The notes under the pieces are model-generated. The model saw only the letters and a program-made list of their open reading frames with translations. It had not been told where the DNA came from and ran no database searches. Source: an uncultured Arthrobacter sp. (GTDB lineage Bacteria > Actinomycetota > Actinomycetes > Actinomycetales > Micrococcaceae). Taken from it: a stretch of DNA of 15,603 bases. The position numbers and the translations under genes were made by a program. This document shows positions 1 to 6,017 of this stretch, in pieces (the first letter of the stretch is position 1; every line of letters starts with the position of its first letter). The stretch covers positions 1 to 15,603 of the forward strand of contig CALMVY010000001.1 in the NCBI GenBank assembly GCA_937873245.1. The letters are read 5' to 3'.

Positions 1-1
1 C

Positions 2-898
2 CCTCCTGAGACTGTTGCCCCCGGGCCAACCCCGGCAAACGAACCGCTGGGCGCGCCGTCTGAGGCCGCCGGATCCTACGCCTACCCCGACGATGACTGG
101 GGCCCGCCGCGCGACGAGGATGCTCCGCCACTGGACGAGGAGCCGCCCATGGACTGGGACCCGTCCGCCCCTACCGTGGCACGGTCCGTCCAGGGGGCCC
201 CCACGCCCGCGGCCGACAGCCAAAGGGAGGCAGCGCCGGCTCGTTCCCGCGCCGCATCCAAGCCGTCCCCGGCCAACGACCCGGCACCCCAGGCTCCGGA
301 CACCGCCAACGACCCGTGGGCACGCGCCGTCGAGGAGGCGCCCGGGATCTGGGCGGTCGGCACGACTTCCAACGTCGGGAGCCACGTGCCGGACGAGTCC
401 GTGGAGCCCGAGCCCACACCTGAGCCGGAACCGCCGCACTACGAACCCGCGGCGGCCCAGGTCCCGCACTACGCCGCAGCAGTGTCGGCTTCCGCCGCCT
501 ATGAACCGGTCGAGTCCTCATCGAACGGTTGGGGAGACTCCTCCGAGTTGGTGCCGGCCGGCGCCCCCTCCGTTTCAGCATCGGCGAGCGCTGCACCGGT
601 CATGGCAGCACCCTCAACGATTTCGGCCCCTGCATCTCCGACGGAGCCAACCCCGACGGGCCGGCAAAGTCTCTACCAGCGGCTGTCCAACAGCCCCGAG
701 GCCGAAGCCGGCCGTGCCAAGGCTCCGGCCCGGGCCGCCGCCGCCACCACCACGTACGTCCAGGACATCCCCAGCGCGGACGACGAAACGATCGAGGAAT
801 CGGGCGTCTTCGGACGTGCCGCCGTCGAACGTATCCTGGGCGGAAAACTGGTTGAGGAGCGGTCACTGGACGGAAGCCCGCTGCCGCCGCGCTTCTAG
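2..898 (+). CDS. dnaX: DNA polymerase III gamma/tau subunit, C-terminal part (5' end outside window)
   Basis: This open frame runs in from the left edge and ends with TAG, so only the last 298 codons are present. The clamp-loader ATPase domains are not visible. What is seen is a long Pro/Ala/Glu/Ser-rich, low-complexity linker (most of the visible part) ending in a compact conserved tail with GVFGRAAVERILGGKLVEE and a final PLPPRF. That tail and the recR gene 51 bp downstream are what identify it. In the family, tau joins the clamp loader to the polymerase core and the replicative helicase, and the tail lies in the polymerase-contacting region. The linker is typical of actinobacterial DnaX and poorly conserved. 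The ATG at 149 is internal to the frame and is not a true start. The identification rests on the tail and on gene order, not on the catalytic domain. Confidence 0.85.
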   Translation, partial: PPETVAPGPTPANEPLGAPSEAAGSYAYPDDDWGPPRDEDAPPLDEEPPMDWDPSAPTVARSVQGAPTPAADSQREAAPARSRAASKPSPANDPAPQAPDTANDPWARAVEEAPGIWAVGTTSNVGSHVPDESVEPEPTPEPEPPHYEPAAAQVPHYAAAVSASAAYEPVESSSNGWGDSSELVPAGAPSVSASASAAPVMAAPSTISAPASPTEPTPTGRQSLYQRLSNSPEAEAGRAKAPARAAAATTTYVQDIPSADDETIEESGVFGRAAVERILGGKLVEERSLDGSPLPPRF

Positions 899-949
899 CT
901 TCCCCGACAGGCCCCCGGCCCGTCACCACCCCAAACGAACGAGGACATT

Positions 950-1549
950 GTGTACGAAGGTGCAGTTCAAGAGCTGATTGACGAGCTCGGACGCCTTCCC
1001 GGAGTCGGTCCCAAGTCCGCCCAGCGGCTGGCCTTCCACATCCTTGAGGCCGACCCGCAGGACATGAAACGGCTTGTGGACGCCATCACCACCGTCAAGG
1101 AGCGGGTCAAATTCTGTACGGTATGCGGCAACGTGACGGAGCAGGAACTGTGCAACATCTGCCGCGACCCGCGCCGGGACCCCTCGATCATCTGCGTCGT
1201 CGAAGAATCCAAGGACGTCCTCGCCGTCGAACGCACCCGCTCCTTCCGCGGCCGGTACCACGTGCTGGGCGGGGCGATTAACCCCATCGCCGGCATCGGC
1301 CCGGAGCAGCTCCGGATCCGCGAACTCCTCACCCGGCTCAACGACGGCGCCATCCAGGAAATCATCATCGCCACCGACCCCAACCTTGAGGGCGAAGCCA
1401 CGGCCACCTACCTCGCCCGCATGCTCAAGTCGATCGGCATCGCCGTCACCCGGCTGGCATCGGGCCTGCCGGTGGGCGGCGACCTCGAGTACGCCGACGA
1501 GGTCACCCTGGGCCGCGCCTTCGAAGGCCGCCGCAACGCTCTGAGCTAA
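950..1549 (+). CDS. recR: Recombination mediator protein RecR
   Basis: RecR works with RecO (and RecF) to load RecA onto SSB-coated single-stranded DNA at gaps during recombinational repair. The protein has 199 residues, the usual length. Residues 1-50 hold the helix-hairpin-helix region with LPGVGPKSAQRLAFH. A four-cysteine zinc site follows at C56, C59, C68 and C71. The Toprim domain covers roughly residues 79-174, including ATDPNLEGEATA and the SGLPVGGDLEYAD segment. The GTG start is chosen because GAGG lies 5 nt upstream and the protein then begins at the expected family N terminus. It follows dnaX by 51 bp and is probably cotranscribed. The small nucleoid protein gene ybaB/ebfC, which often sits between dnaX and recR, is absent here. 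Confidence 0.97.
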   Translation: MYEGAVQELIDELGRLPGVGPKSAQRLAFHILEADPQDMKRLVDAITTVKERVKFCTVCGNVTEQELCNICRDPRRDPSIICVVEESKDVLAVERTRSFRGRYHVLGGAINPIAGIGPEQLRIRELLTRLNDGAIQEIIIATDPNLEGEATATYLARMLKSIGIAVTRLASGLPVGGDLEYADEVTLGRAFEGRRNALS

Positions 1550-1602
1550 GGGGCTGGGCCGGAGCGCCTGCCGCAGATGCCGCCGTCGTTCACCGGCAGT
1601 GG

Positions 1603-1677
1603 ACATGCCCCGTCCCCGCGCCCAGGAATGGACATAGAGCCAATATGCTCATTCCTGGGCGCGGGGACGGGGCATGT
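1603..1677. repeat. Perfect 28-bp inverted repeat (REP-like palindrome)
   Basis: Positions 1603-1630 and 1650-1677 are exact reverse complements over 28 bp. The outer end is ACATGCCCCGTCC and the inner end is CCCAGGAATG. The 19-nt centre can pair further (CATA with TATG), leaving a loop of about 7 nt. There is no T-run after the stem, so it is not a classical intrinsic terminator, though it could block RNA 3' decay after recR. Size and perfection suggest a REP-like or non-autonomous mobile palindrome. No transposase is nearby. Confidence 0.85.
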
Positions 1678-1687
1678 GCAGATCGGC

Positions 1688-1730
1688 GGGAGGGCATGTC
1701 CAGTCGCGGCCCGCGAGGGAGGGCATGTCC
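1688..1730. repeat. Two 14-bp direct repeats sharing the palindrome's end motif
   Basis: GGGAGGGCATGTCC occurs at 1688-1701 and again at 1717-1730, with starts 29 bp apart. Its GGGCATGTCC core is the reverse complement of GGACATGCCC at 1601-1610, the outer end of the large palindrome. So the motif occurs three times exactly, plus once nearly (GGGCATGTGC at 1670-1679), within 130 bp upstream of lysC. This could be a protein-binding array or decayed copies of the same repeat family. Confidence 0.75.
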
Positions 1731-1795
1731 GGTGGAGCCAGGGGCCCAGGTGTCTGGCATGCGGTCACAATTCAGCAACCGGGGCCTCCCGGCGA

Positions 1796-1801
1796 TAAAC
1801 T
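1796..1801 (+). promoter_or_regulatory. Putative -10 element for lysC
   Basis: TAAACT followed by GGGC lies 71 bp before the lysC start. It matches the form TARAMTGGGC also seen before the SSI lipoprotein gene (4481) and purS (10277). No good -35 is visible; TTCAGC at 1771-1776 is a weak candidate at 19-bp spacing. The predicted leader of about 65 nt is too short for a lysine riboswitch. Confidence 0.45.
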
Positions 1802-1872
1802 GGGCGGAGAAGTTACGCCGTCGCGCCGTTTGGTTGCCTGGCCCATAACCCCGATCCAGTGAGGGTGCGCGC

Positions 1873-3231
1873 ATGAGTTTGCCCACTACCGAAGTCCACC
1901 CCGGAACGCAGGAGCTACCCGGCTCTGCCACCGCCGCCGCCACGAAGCACCTTGTAGTGAAGAAGTTCGGCGGTTCTTCCGTGGCGGACGCGGAGGGCAT
2001 TAAGCGCGTGGCCCGGCGGATCGTGGATGCCCAGAACGCCGGCGACGAGGTGGTCGTGGTGGTGTCCGCCATGGGCGACACCACCGATGAGCTCCTCGAT
2101 CTCGCCGCGCAGGTCACCGACGCTGCCCCGGCCCGGGAAATGGACATGCTCCTTTCCGCCGGGGAACGCATTTCCATGGCCCTGCTCGCCATGGCCATCA
2201 ACAAGTTCGGCGCCTCGGCCCAGTCCTTCACCGGATCCCAAGCCGGCATGATCACCGACGGCATCCACGGCAAGGCCCGGATCATCGACGTCGACCCGCA
2301 CCGCATCCGCACAGCCCTGGACAAGGGACATGTTGCGATTGTCGCGGGTTTCCAGGGCATGAGCCGCACCACCAACGAAGTCACTACCCTGGGCCGCGGC
2401 GGCTCGGACACGACGGCGGTGGCGCTGGCCGCCGCCCTCGACGCCGATGTGTGTGAGATCTTCACGGACGTCGACGGGATCTACACCGCCGACCCGCGCG
2501 TTGTACCGTCCGCGCGCAAGATCGACCGGATCTCCAGCGAGGAAATGCTCGAACTGGCGGCGTCCGGCGCAAAGATCCTGCACCTGCGCTGCGTCGAGTA
2601 CGCGCGCCGGTTCGGTGTGCCCCTGCACGTCCGTTCGTCATTCAGCCAGAACGAAGGCACCTGGGTCCTGCCCGGCGCCGACGACAAGATCACAACCCAA
2701 GAGGGAGTCGCCTTGGAGCAGCCAATCATCTCCGGAGTTGCACACGACCGTTCCGAGGCCAAGGTGACGGTGGTCGGGGTTCCCGATATCCCCGGCAAGG
2801 CCGCCGCGATCTTCCAGGTCATCGCCGATGCGCACTCGAACATCGACATGATCGTCCAGAACGTCTCCACCCACGGCACCGGCCGGACCGACATTTCCTT
2901 CACGCTGCCGATCGTCGAGGGCGCCGACGCCCTGGCCGCCCTGCACGCCGCGCAGGACCGGATCGGTTTCGAGAGCATCGAGTACAACGAGCAGATCGGC
3001 AAGCTGTCGCTGATCGGCGCCGGCATGCGCTCCCACCCGGGCGTCTCGGCGCGGTTCTTCGCGGCGCTTTCGGAGGCCGGCATCAACATCAACATGATCT
3101 CCACGTCGGAGATCCGGATTTCGGTCGTCACGCACGCGGACCTGCTCGACGACGCAGTGCGCGCCATTCACAAGGCCTTCGACCTGGACAGCGAGGACGA
3201 GGCCACGGTTTACGGCGGTACCGGCCGCTGA
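1873..3231 (+). CDS. lysC: Aspartokinase (aspartate kinase)
   Basis: The enzyme phosphorylates L-aspartate with ATP, the first step towards lysine, diaminopimelate, threonine and methionine. The kinase domain begins with KFGGSSVADAEG at residues 31-42 and includes TLGRGGSDTTA (172-182) and TDVDGIYTADPR (198-209). Two ACT domains follow, at about 296-365 and 375-440, which in this family bind lysine/threonine for feedback inhibition. The length is 452 residues against about 421 in Corynebacterium; the difference is a 25- to 30-residue N-terminal tail of low conservation. The ATG is chosen because GAGGG lies 7 nt upstream; a later GTG at codon 29 has no RBS. The asd gene, a usual neighbour, does not follow; a terminator does. 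An internal start for a beta subunit is annotated separately. Confidence 0.96.
   Translation: MSLPTTEVHPGTQELPGSATAAATKHLVVKKFGGSSVADAEGIKRVARRIVDAQNAGDEVVVVVSAMGDTTDELLDLAAQVTDAAPAREMDMLLSAGERISMALLAMAINKFGASAQSFTGSQAGMITDGIHGKARIIDVDPHRIRTALDKGHVAIVAGFQGMSRTTNEVTTLGRGGSDTTAVALAAALDADVCEIFTDVDGIYTADPRVVPSARKIDRISSEEMLELAASGAKILHLRCVEYARRFGVPLHVRSSFSQNEGTWVLPGADDKITTQEGVALEQPIISGVAHDRSEAKVTVVGVPDIPGKAAAIFQVIADAHSNIDMIVQNVSTHGTGRTDISFTLPIVEGADALAALHAAQDRIGFESIEYNEQIGKLSLIGAGMRSHPGVSARFFAALSEAGININMISTSEIRISVVTHADLLDDAVRAIHKAFDLDSEDEATVYGGTGR
2701..2715 (+). promoter_or_regulatory. Internal RBS and TTG start for the aspartokinase beta subunit
   Basis: GAGGGAG at 2701-2707 is followed after 5 nt by an in-frame TTG (codon 281 of lysC). 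Translation from there yields 172 residues beginning (M)EQPIISGVAHDRSEAKV. In Corynebacterium glutamicum the separately translated LysC beta subunit starts at the same aligned place, with MEEAVLTGVATDKSEAKV, and has the same size. The alpha2-beta2 arrangement is known for that enzyme; its use here is inferred from the position and the RBS. Confidence 0.65.
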
Positions 3232-3267
3232 GCCGCCCCCGCCTGCTGCGGCATCAGGACTTAACTG

Positions 3268-3299
3268 ACAAAGGGAGCGGCGTCCGCCGCTCCCTTTGT
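3268..3299. terminator. Hairpin terminator after lysC, possibly bidirectional
   Basis: ACAAAGGGAGCGGCG at 3268-3282 is perfectly complementary to 3285-3299, giving a 15-bp stem (about 14 in practice because of the tiny loop). The descending arm ends CTTTGTTG, a modest T-rich tail for the + strand. It sits 36 bp after lysC and 38 bp from the stop codon of the minus-strand gene at 3337, so it probably serves both. Confidence 0.85.
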
Positions 3300-3336
3300 T
3301 GTGCCACCCGCGTTTTCTGTCGGCGCGGGCCGCTCT

Positions 3337-3579
3337 TCAGACTTCCTCCTTCGGGAGGTCTTCCTTCCGGACCGCGTAGCGGTGTCCCTGCGCATCGGTC
3401 TCCACTTCGAAACCGGCGAGCTCCGTTTCAGAGGCGTGCTCGTAGTCGTCATGTTTGTGCACGACGGGCGCTGCGGTGTCTCCCCGCGAGGCAGGGCCGA
3501 AAAGGAAGCGTGCCCATGAGGACGGGTGCAGGTGCTGTCTCAGTGCAGCTTTTTTCAGAGCAAGTGCCACAATTCCCAC
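3337..3579 (-). CDS. Small conserved-looking hypothetical protein (80 aa)
   Basis: I do not recognise this family. The GTG start at 3579 is supported by GGAGAGG just upstream on the minus strand, and a TAAAAT -10-like box lies about 50 bp before it. The protein has a basic N-terminal part (KKAALRQHLHPSSWARFLFG), no signal peptide or membrane segment, a His/Asp/Glu-rich middle (VVHKHDDYEHASETELAG), and a tail TDAQGHRYAVRKEDLP. That tail has the same general pattern as the end of the next small gene (DGSTYVVPRDP), which hints at a short shared fold. It converges on lysC. The frame is supported mainly by the RBS and the terminator arrangement. Confidence 0.65.
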   Translation of the reverse strand: MGIVALALKKAALRQHLHPSSWARFLFGPASRGDTAAPVVHKHDDYEHASETELAGFEVETDAQGHRYAVRKEDLPKEEV

Positions 3580-3627
3580 CCCCTCTCCAGCCTTCGAGTC
3601 ATGCGGAACGGCTGTGCCAGTGCCCTC

Positions 3628-3633
3628 ATTTTA
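3628..3633 (-). promoter_or_regulatory. Putative -10 box for the 80-aa gene
   Basis: On the minus strand the sequence reads TAAAAT, about 49 bp before the GTG at 3579, within GC-rich surroundings. No convincing -35 box is seen. The two small minus-strand genes are 115 bp apart, so a separate promoter for the second one is plausible. Confidence 0.35.
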
Positions 3634-3694
3634 CGCCCGGCGGCGGGAAAAGGCTTGGGCGCCGGCGGGCCGGAATCGCAGTCCGGGCCCGGCC

Positions 3695-3928
3695 CTAGCG
3701 CAGGGACTTGTCCCCGGGGTCGCGGGGCACGACGTAGGTGCTGCCGTCAGGTCGGCGCAGCGTCTCCCACTGCAGGGTTTCGGCTTCGCGCTGGGCCAGC
3801 AGCTGCCGGTTCTGTTCGGTCATCTCGTGGCCGAGGGCGCTGCGGTTGGCCGGTCCGAAAATCATCCGGAGCTTGCCCATTTTGTGCATGAACCTCTGGG
3901 AGGCGTTGTCGGTGCTTTCCTCTGCCAT
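3695..3928 (-). CDS. Small hypothetical protein (77 aa), divergent from the MarR/OhrR gene
   Basis: I do not recognise this family. AGGAG lies 9 nt upstream of the ATG at 3928, and a GTG directly before it (3931) is the alternative start at 6-nt spacing. The product is charged and probably a soluble, mostly helical protein: SQRFMHKMGKLRMIFGPANR, then EMTEQNRQLLAQREAETLQW, which could form a coiled helix, then a tail RRPDGSTYVVPRDPG. There is no signal peptide or membrane segment. It is transcribed away from the MarR-type regulator across an 81-bp gap that carries a palindrome, so it may be under that regulator's control. Function unknown. Confidence 0.7.
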   Translation of the reverse strand: MAEESTDNASQRFMHKMGKLRMIFGPANRSALGHEMTEQNRQLLAQREAETLQWETLRRPDGSTYVVPRDPGDKSLR

Positions 3929-3965
3929 CACTATCCACTCCTATGAACGGGACGATGTTATCAGT

Positions 3966-3986
3966 GTACGCTAATGATTAGCGCAC
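3966..3986. promoter_or_regulatory. Palindromic operator between divergent genes (likely MarR/OhrR site)
   Basis: CGCTAAT-G-ATTAGCG at 3969-3983 is a perfect 7+1+7 palindrome. It extends with one mismatch to 3966-3986 and sits in an AT-rich spot about 25 bp before the regulator's GTG. MarR-family proteins bind such sites and usually repress their own gene. A TACACT box on the minus strand (3963-3968) abuts it, so binding would also cover the promoter of the divergent 77-aa gene. Binding itself is inferred. Confidence 0.65.
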
Positions 3987-4009
3987 TAACTATTTACGGG
4001 AGGGCCCAC

Positions 4010-4483
4010 GTGACAGATGTGACCGAAGGAACCCAGGACGATCTCCTGCTGGAACACCAGCTCTGCTTCGCCCTCACTGTGGCCTCGCGCAGCGTGGTCG
4101 GCGCGTACAAACCGGTGCTGGACAAGCTCGGGTTGACCCATCCCCAGTACCTCGTGATGCTGTGCCTCTGGGAATCCAGTCCGCGTTCCGTTCGTGACAT
4201 CAGTGACGCCCTCGCGCAGGAGCCGGCAACGATTTCGCCCCTGCTGCGCCGCCTGGAAACGGCCGGGTTCATCACCCGCCAGCGTGTTGCCGGCGACGAA
4301 CGAACCCTTGCCGTGGGCCTGACCCCGCTCGGCGCAGCGCTCCGGCAACAGGCCACGGCCGTGCCGGGAACCATGATGGACCGGCTGGGCCTGACCCGCG
4401 ACCAGGTCGCTCACCTGCATGCCGCCATGATGGATCTGATTGCGGCCACGAAGACCGTCTCCGGGGACCCGCCCCGGCGGTAG
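4010..4483 (+). CDS. MarR-family transcriptional regulator, OhrR type
   Basis: A winged-helix regulator of 157 residues. The N-terminal segment EHQLCFALTVASR with C19, then YKPVLDKLGLTHPQYLVMLCLWE, is the signature of OhrR, the organic-hydroperoxide sensor whose reactive cysteine (C15 in Bacillus subtilis) is oxidised to release DNA. The recognition region is about residues 59-92 and the wing is RVAGDERTLAVGLT. Y33 matches the sensor tyrosine Y29, but the places of Y19 and Y40 hold Thr23 and His44. The GTG start is chosen because GGGAGGG lies 5 nt upstream; the earlier ATG at 3974 lies inside the operator. No ohr peroxidase gene is next to it. It is followed after 27 bp by the SSI lipoprotein gene. 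I therefore give OhrR-like, without assigning the symbol. Confidence 0.88.
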   Translation: MTDVTEGTQDDLLLEHQLCFALTVASRSVVGAYKPVLDKLGLTHPQYLVMLCLWESSPRSVRDISDALAQEPATISPLLRRLETAGFITRQRVAGDERTLAVGLTPLGAALRQQATAVPGTMMDRLGLTRDQVAHLHAAMMDLIAATKTVSGDPPRR

Positions 4484-4486
4484 ACT
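4481..4486 (+). promoter_or_regulatory. Putative -10 element for the SSI lipoprotein gene
   Basis: TAGACT followed by GGGC overlaps the stop codon of the regulator gene and lies 24 bp before the ATG of the lipoprotein gene. It fits the TARAMTGGGC pattern seen before lysC and purS. It would give a short leader of about 18 nt carrying the AGGAGG site. No -35 match is visible. Confidence 0.4.
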
Positions 4487-4510
4487 GGGCAAAACACAGG
4501 AGGACAGCTG

Positions 4511-5062
4511 ATGCGCAAGCTACTGAGCCACGCGGCCCTTGTTCTGATGGTGGCTGCCGGACTGGCAGCCTGCTCACCGGGCGGCGGGCCCTCCCCAACG
4601 GCCACCGCCCCCACCGGCACAGAGGGCCCGTCCGCGACGGGCACCCCGTCACCGGACGCCGAAACCAAGACTCCTGCCCCCTCGCCGTCCGCCGCGCCCG
4701 TGACCTCCGGCCCCGGGCAGGGCAACGCCGAACTCGCAATCATGGTCAAGCCTTCCGAGACCGGCACCCCTGCGAACTTCACCCTCGTGTGCGTGGACGG
4801 CGTCCCGGCCGCGGAAAGCCAGCATCCCGACGCCGCCGCAGCCTGCCTCGCCCTGAAGTCCAACGCGGCGATCCTCAGCCCCGCGCCCCGGCCCACGGAC
4901 CAGGCGTGCACCATGCAGTACGGCGGCCCGCAACTGGCAACAGTGACCGGCGTCGTGGACGGCCAGCCGGTCGAAACGAACTTCAGCCTGCGCGACGGCT
5001 GCGAGATCGCCACCTGGAACGCCGCCAAGGCCGTCCTTGGCTCCACCGGCGGAGCTGTCTAA
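4511..5062 (+). CDS. Lipoprotein with a subtilisin inhibitor-like (SSI, inhibitor family I16) domain
   Basis: Residues 1-21 form a lipoprotein signal with lipobox LAAC, so C21 would be lipid-modified and anchor the protein on the outer face of the membrane. A Pro/Thr/Ser/Ala-rich spacer (22-68) leads to an SSI-like domain at about 72-183. It holds four cysteines, C94, C112, C133 and C164, placed like the two disulfide pairs of Streptomyces subtilisin inhibitor. HPDAAAAC, CTMQYGGP and DGCEIATWN are family-like blocks. Met135, two residues after C133, aligns with the P1 Met73 that SSI presents to subtilisin. AGGAGG lies a few nt before the ATG. The family binds serine proteases tightly and reversibly. 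The membrane anchor is unusual, since classical SSIs are freely secreted. The likely partner is the subtilase encoded at 6495-9635; that pairing is inferred. Confidence 0.85.
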   Translation: MRKLLSHAALVLMVAAGLAACSPGGGPSPTATAPTGTEGPSATGTPSPDAETKTPAPSPSAAPVTSGPGQGNAELAIMVKPSETGTPANFTLVCVDGVPAAESQHPDAAAACLALKSNAAILSPAPRPTDQACTMQYGGPQLATVTGVVDGQPVETNFSLRDGCEIATWNAAKAVLGSTGGAV

Positions 5063-6017
5063 GCTGCAACACCTCCCCCAGGACGACTGGCTGCCGCGCC
5101 AGGCCGCCCATCAAACGCGCGTCCGGCGCTACGCCGATCCCTACCTCGCCCGGAGGTCCGCGGGCCGGAAACACCCGGTCGAGGACTTCCTCTTCACGTA
5201 CTACACGCAGAAACCGGGCCAGCTGCTGCGCTGGCACGCGGGTGCCGGCGTCGTGCTTTCCGGTCCCGCCGCGGCCGAGCGCGCCGGCTGGAAGTATTAC
5301 CGCAGGCCCGACGACGGGGAACTCGCCGCCGCCGGGCTGCCGGCGGGCACCACGGCCGTCACCGTCGACGTCGAAGCATTCGCAGGGGACCGCCGGGATG
5401 CCCTGCAGTTCGCCGGGATCATCCTGGCCGGGACGGCGGCGAGGCCGGCCCAGTTCGGCTGCTTCGGGCTGCACGAATGGGCGATGGTGTACCGGCAGGA
5501 CAAATTCGAACTCCGGCACGAGTACCTCCGGCTGCGGCTCGGCTCCGAACGTACCGACGAGGTGGTGGAGGAGAACCGGATCCGCTGCTCGCACTTCGAC
5601 GCCTTCCGCTTTTACACCCCTGACGCCGTGCCGCTGAACAGTCTGGAGCCGAGCCGCGAGAACCAGCGGACCATGGAACAGCCGGGCTGCCTGCACGCCA
5701 ACATGGACCTGTACAAGTGGGCCTACAAACTGGCGCCGCTGCTGCCCAGCGAGCTGGTAATGGACTGCTTCGAACTCTCCTGGCGGATCAGGGCCATGGA
5801 CATGCAGGCGTCCCCCTACGACTTGAAGGCGTGGGGCTATCCCGCCATCCTGATCGAGACACCCGAAGGCAAGGCCGAGTACGTGGAGCAGCAGCGGGCT
5901 TTTTCCGCCGAATCCCAGGAGCTGCGGCACCGCCTGCTGCGGGAGCTGACGCCCTTGCTCCAACCGACGGGTTCCGGCCCGGGCCCTGCCCCCGCACGCA
6001 CGGAAGGACAGCAATGA
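5037..6017 (+). CDS. Conserved actinobacterial protein commonly annotated 3-methyladenine DNA glycosylase
   Basis: I recognise the family from its blocks KHPVEDFLFTYY (45-56), GCFGLHEWAMVYR (141-153), RIRCSHFDAFRFYTP (181-195), EQPGCLHANMDLYKWAYKL (214-232) and ASPYDL (258-263). Databases often call it 3-methyladenine DNA glycosylase, but I see no helix-hairpin-helix motif or known AAG/AlkA active site, so the activity is uncertain. The protein has 326 residues and no signal or membrane segment, so it is probably cytoplasmic. The TTG start at 5037 overlaps the end of the lipoprotein gene by 26 bp, with AAGG 6 nt upstream; no ATG or GTG fits near the conserved N-terminal region. Its stop overlaps the next start as ATGA. 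It lies between the two SSI-family genes, probably in one transcript. Confidence 0.8.
   Translation: MAPPAELSKLQHLPQDDWLPRQAAHQTRVRRYADPYLARRSAGRKHPVEDFLFTYYTQKPGQLLRWHAGAGVVLSGPAAAERAGWKYYRRPDDGELAAAGLPAGTTAVTVDVEAFAGDRRDALQFAGIILAGTAARPAQFGCFGLHEWAMVYRQDKFELRHEYLRLRLGSERTDEVVEENRIRCSHFDAFRFYTPDAVPLNSLEPSRENQRTMEQPGCLHANMDLYKWAYKLAPLLPSELVMDCFELSWRIRAMDMQASPYDLKAWGYPAILIETPEGKAEYVEQQRAFSAESQELRHRLLRELTPLLQPTGSGPGPAPARTEGQQ

Larger units (their letters stand above)
1550..1872. other. Gene-free region between recR and lysC
   Basis: This 323-bp stretch holds no convincing gene. Its left half contains a perfect 28-bp inverted repeat and a pair of 14-bp direct repeats, annotated separately. Its right half holds the putative lysC promoter and a leader of about 65 nt. 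Short open frames cross it on both strands, but they only translate the repeats and have no conserved features. Confidence 0.7.

Noticed and set aside
15..977. + strand open frame of 320 codons over the dnaX end
   Set aside because: Arg/Pro/Thr-rich shadow frame; the dnaX frame has the conserved C-terminal tail.
1688..1730. Direct repeats as a possible CRISPR array
   Set aside because: Only two 14-bp repeats with a short spacer and no cas genes; better explained as relatives of the adjacent palindrome.
1802..1872. Possible lysine riboswitch in the lysC leader
   Set aside because: The leader is only about 65 nt from the putative promoter, much too short for the lysine riboswitch fold, and no core motifs were seen.
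1590..2465. Long minus-strand open frame (291 codons) across the start of lysC and the palindrome
   Set aside because: It is the antisense shadow of lysC in high-GC DNA; its ends only translate the inverted repeat and no domain or RBS supports it.
3974..4009. Earlier ATG for the OhrR-like gene
   Set aside because: It lies inside the palindromic operator and has no RBS; GTG at 4010 has GGGAGGG at good spacing.
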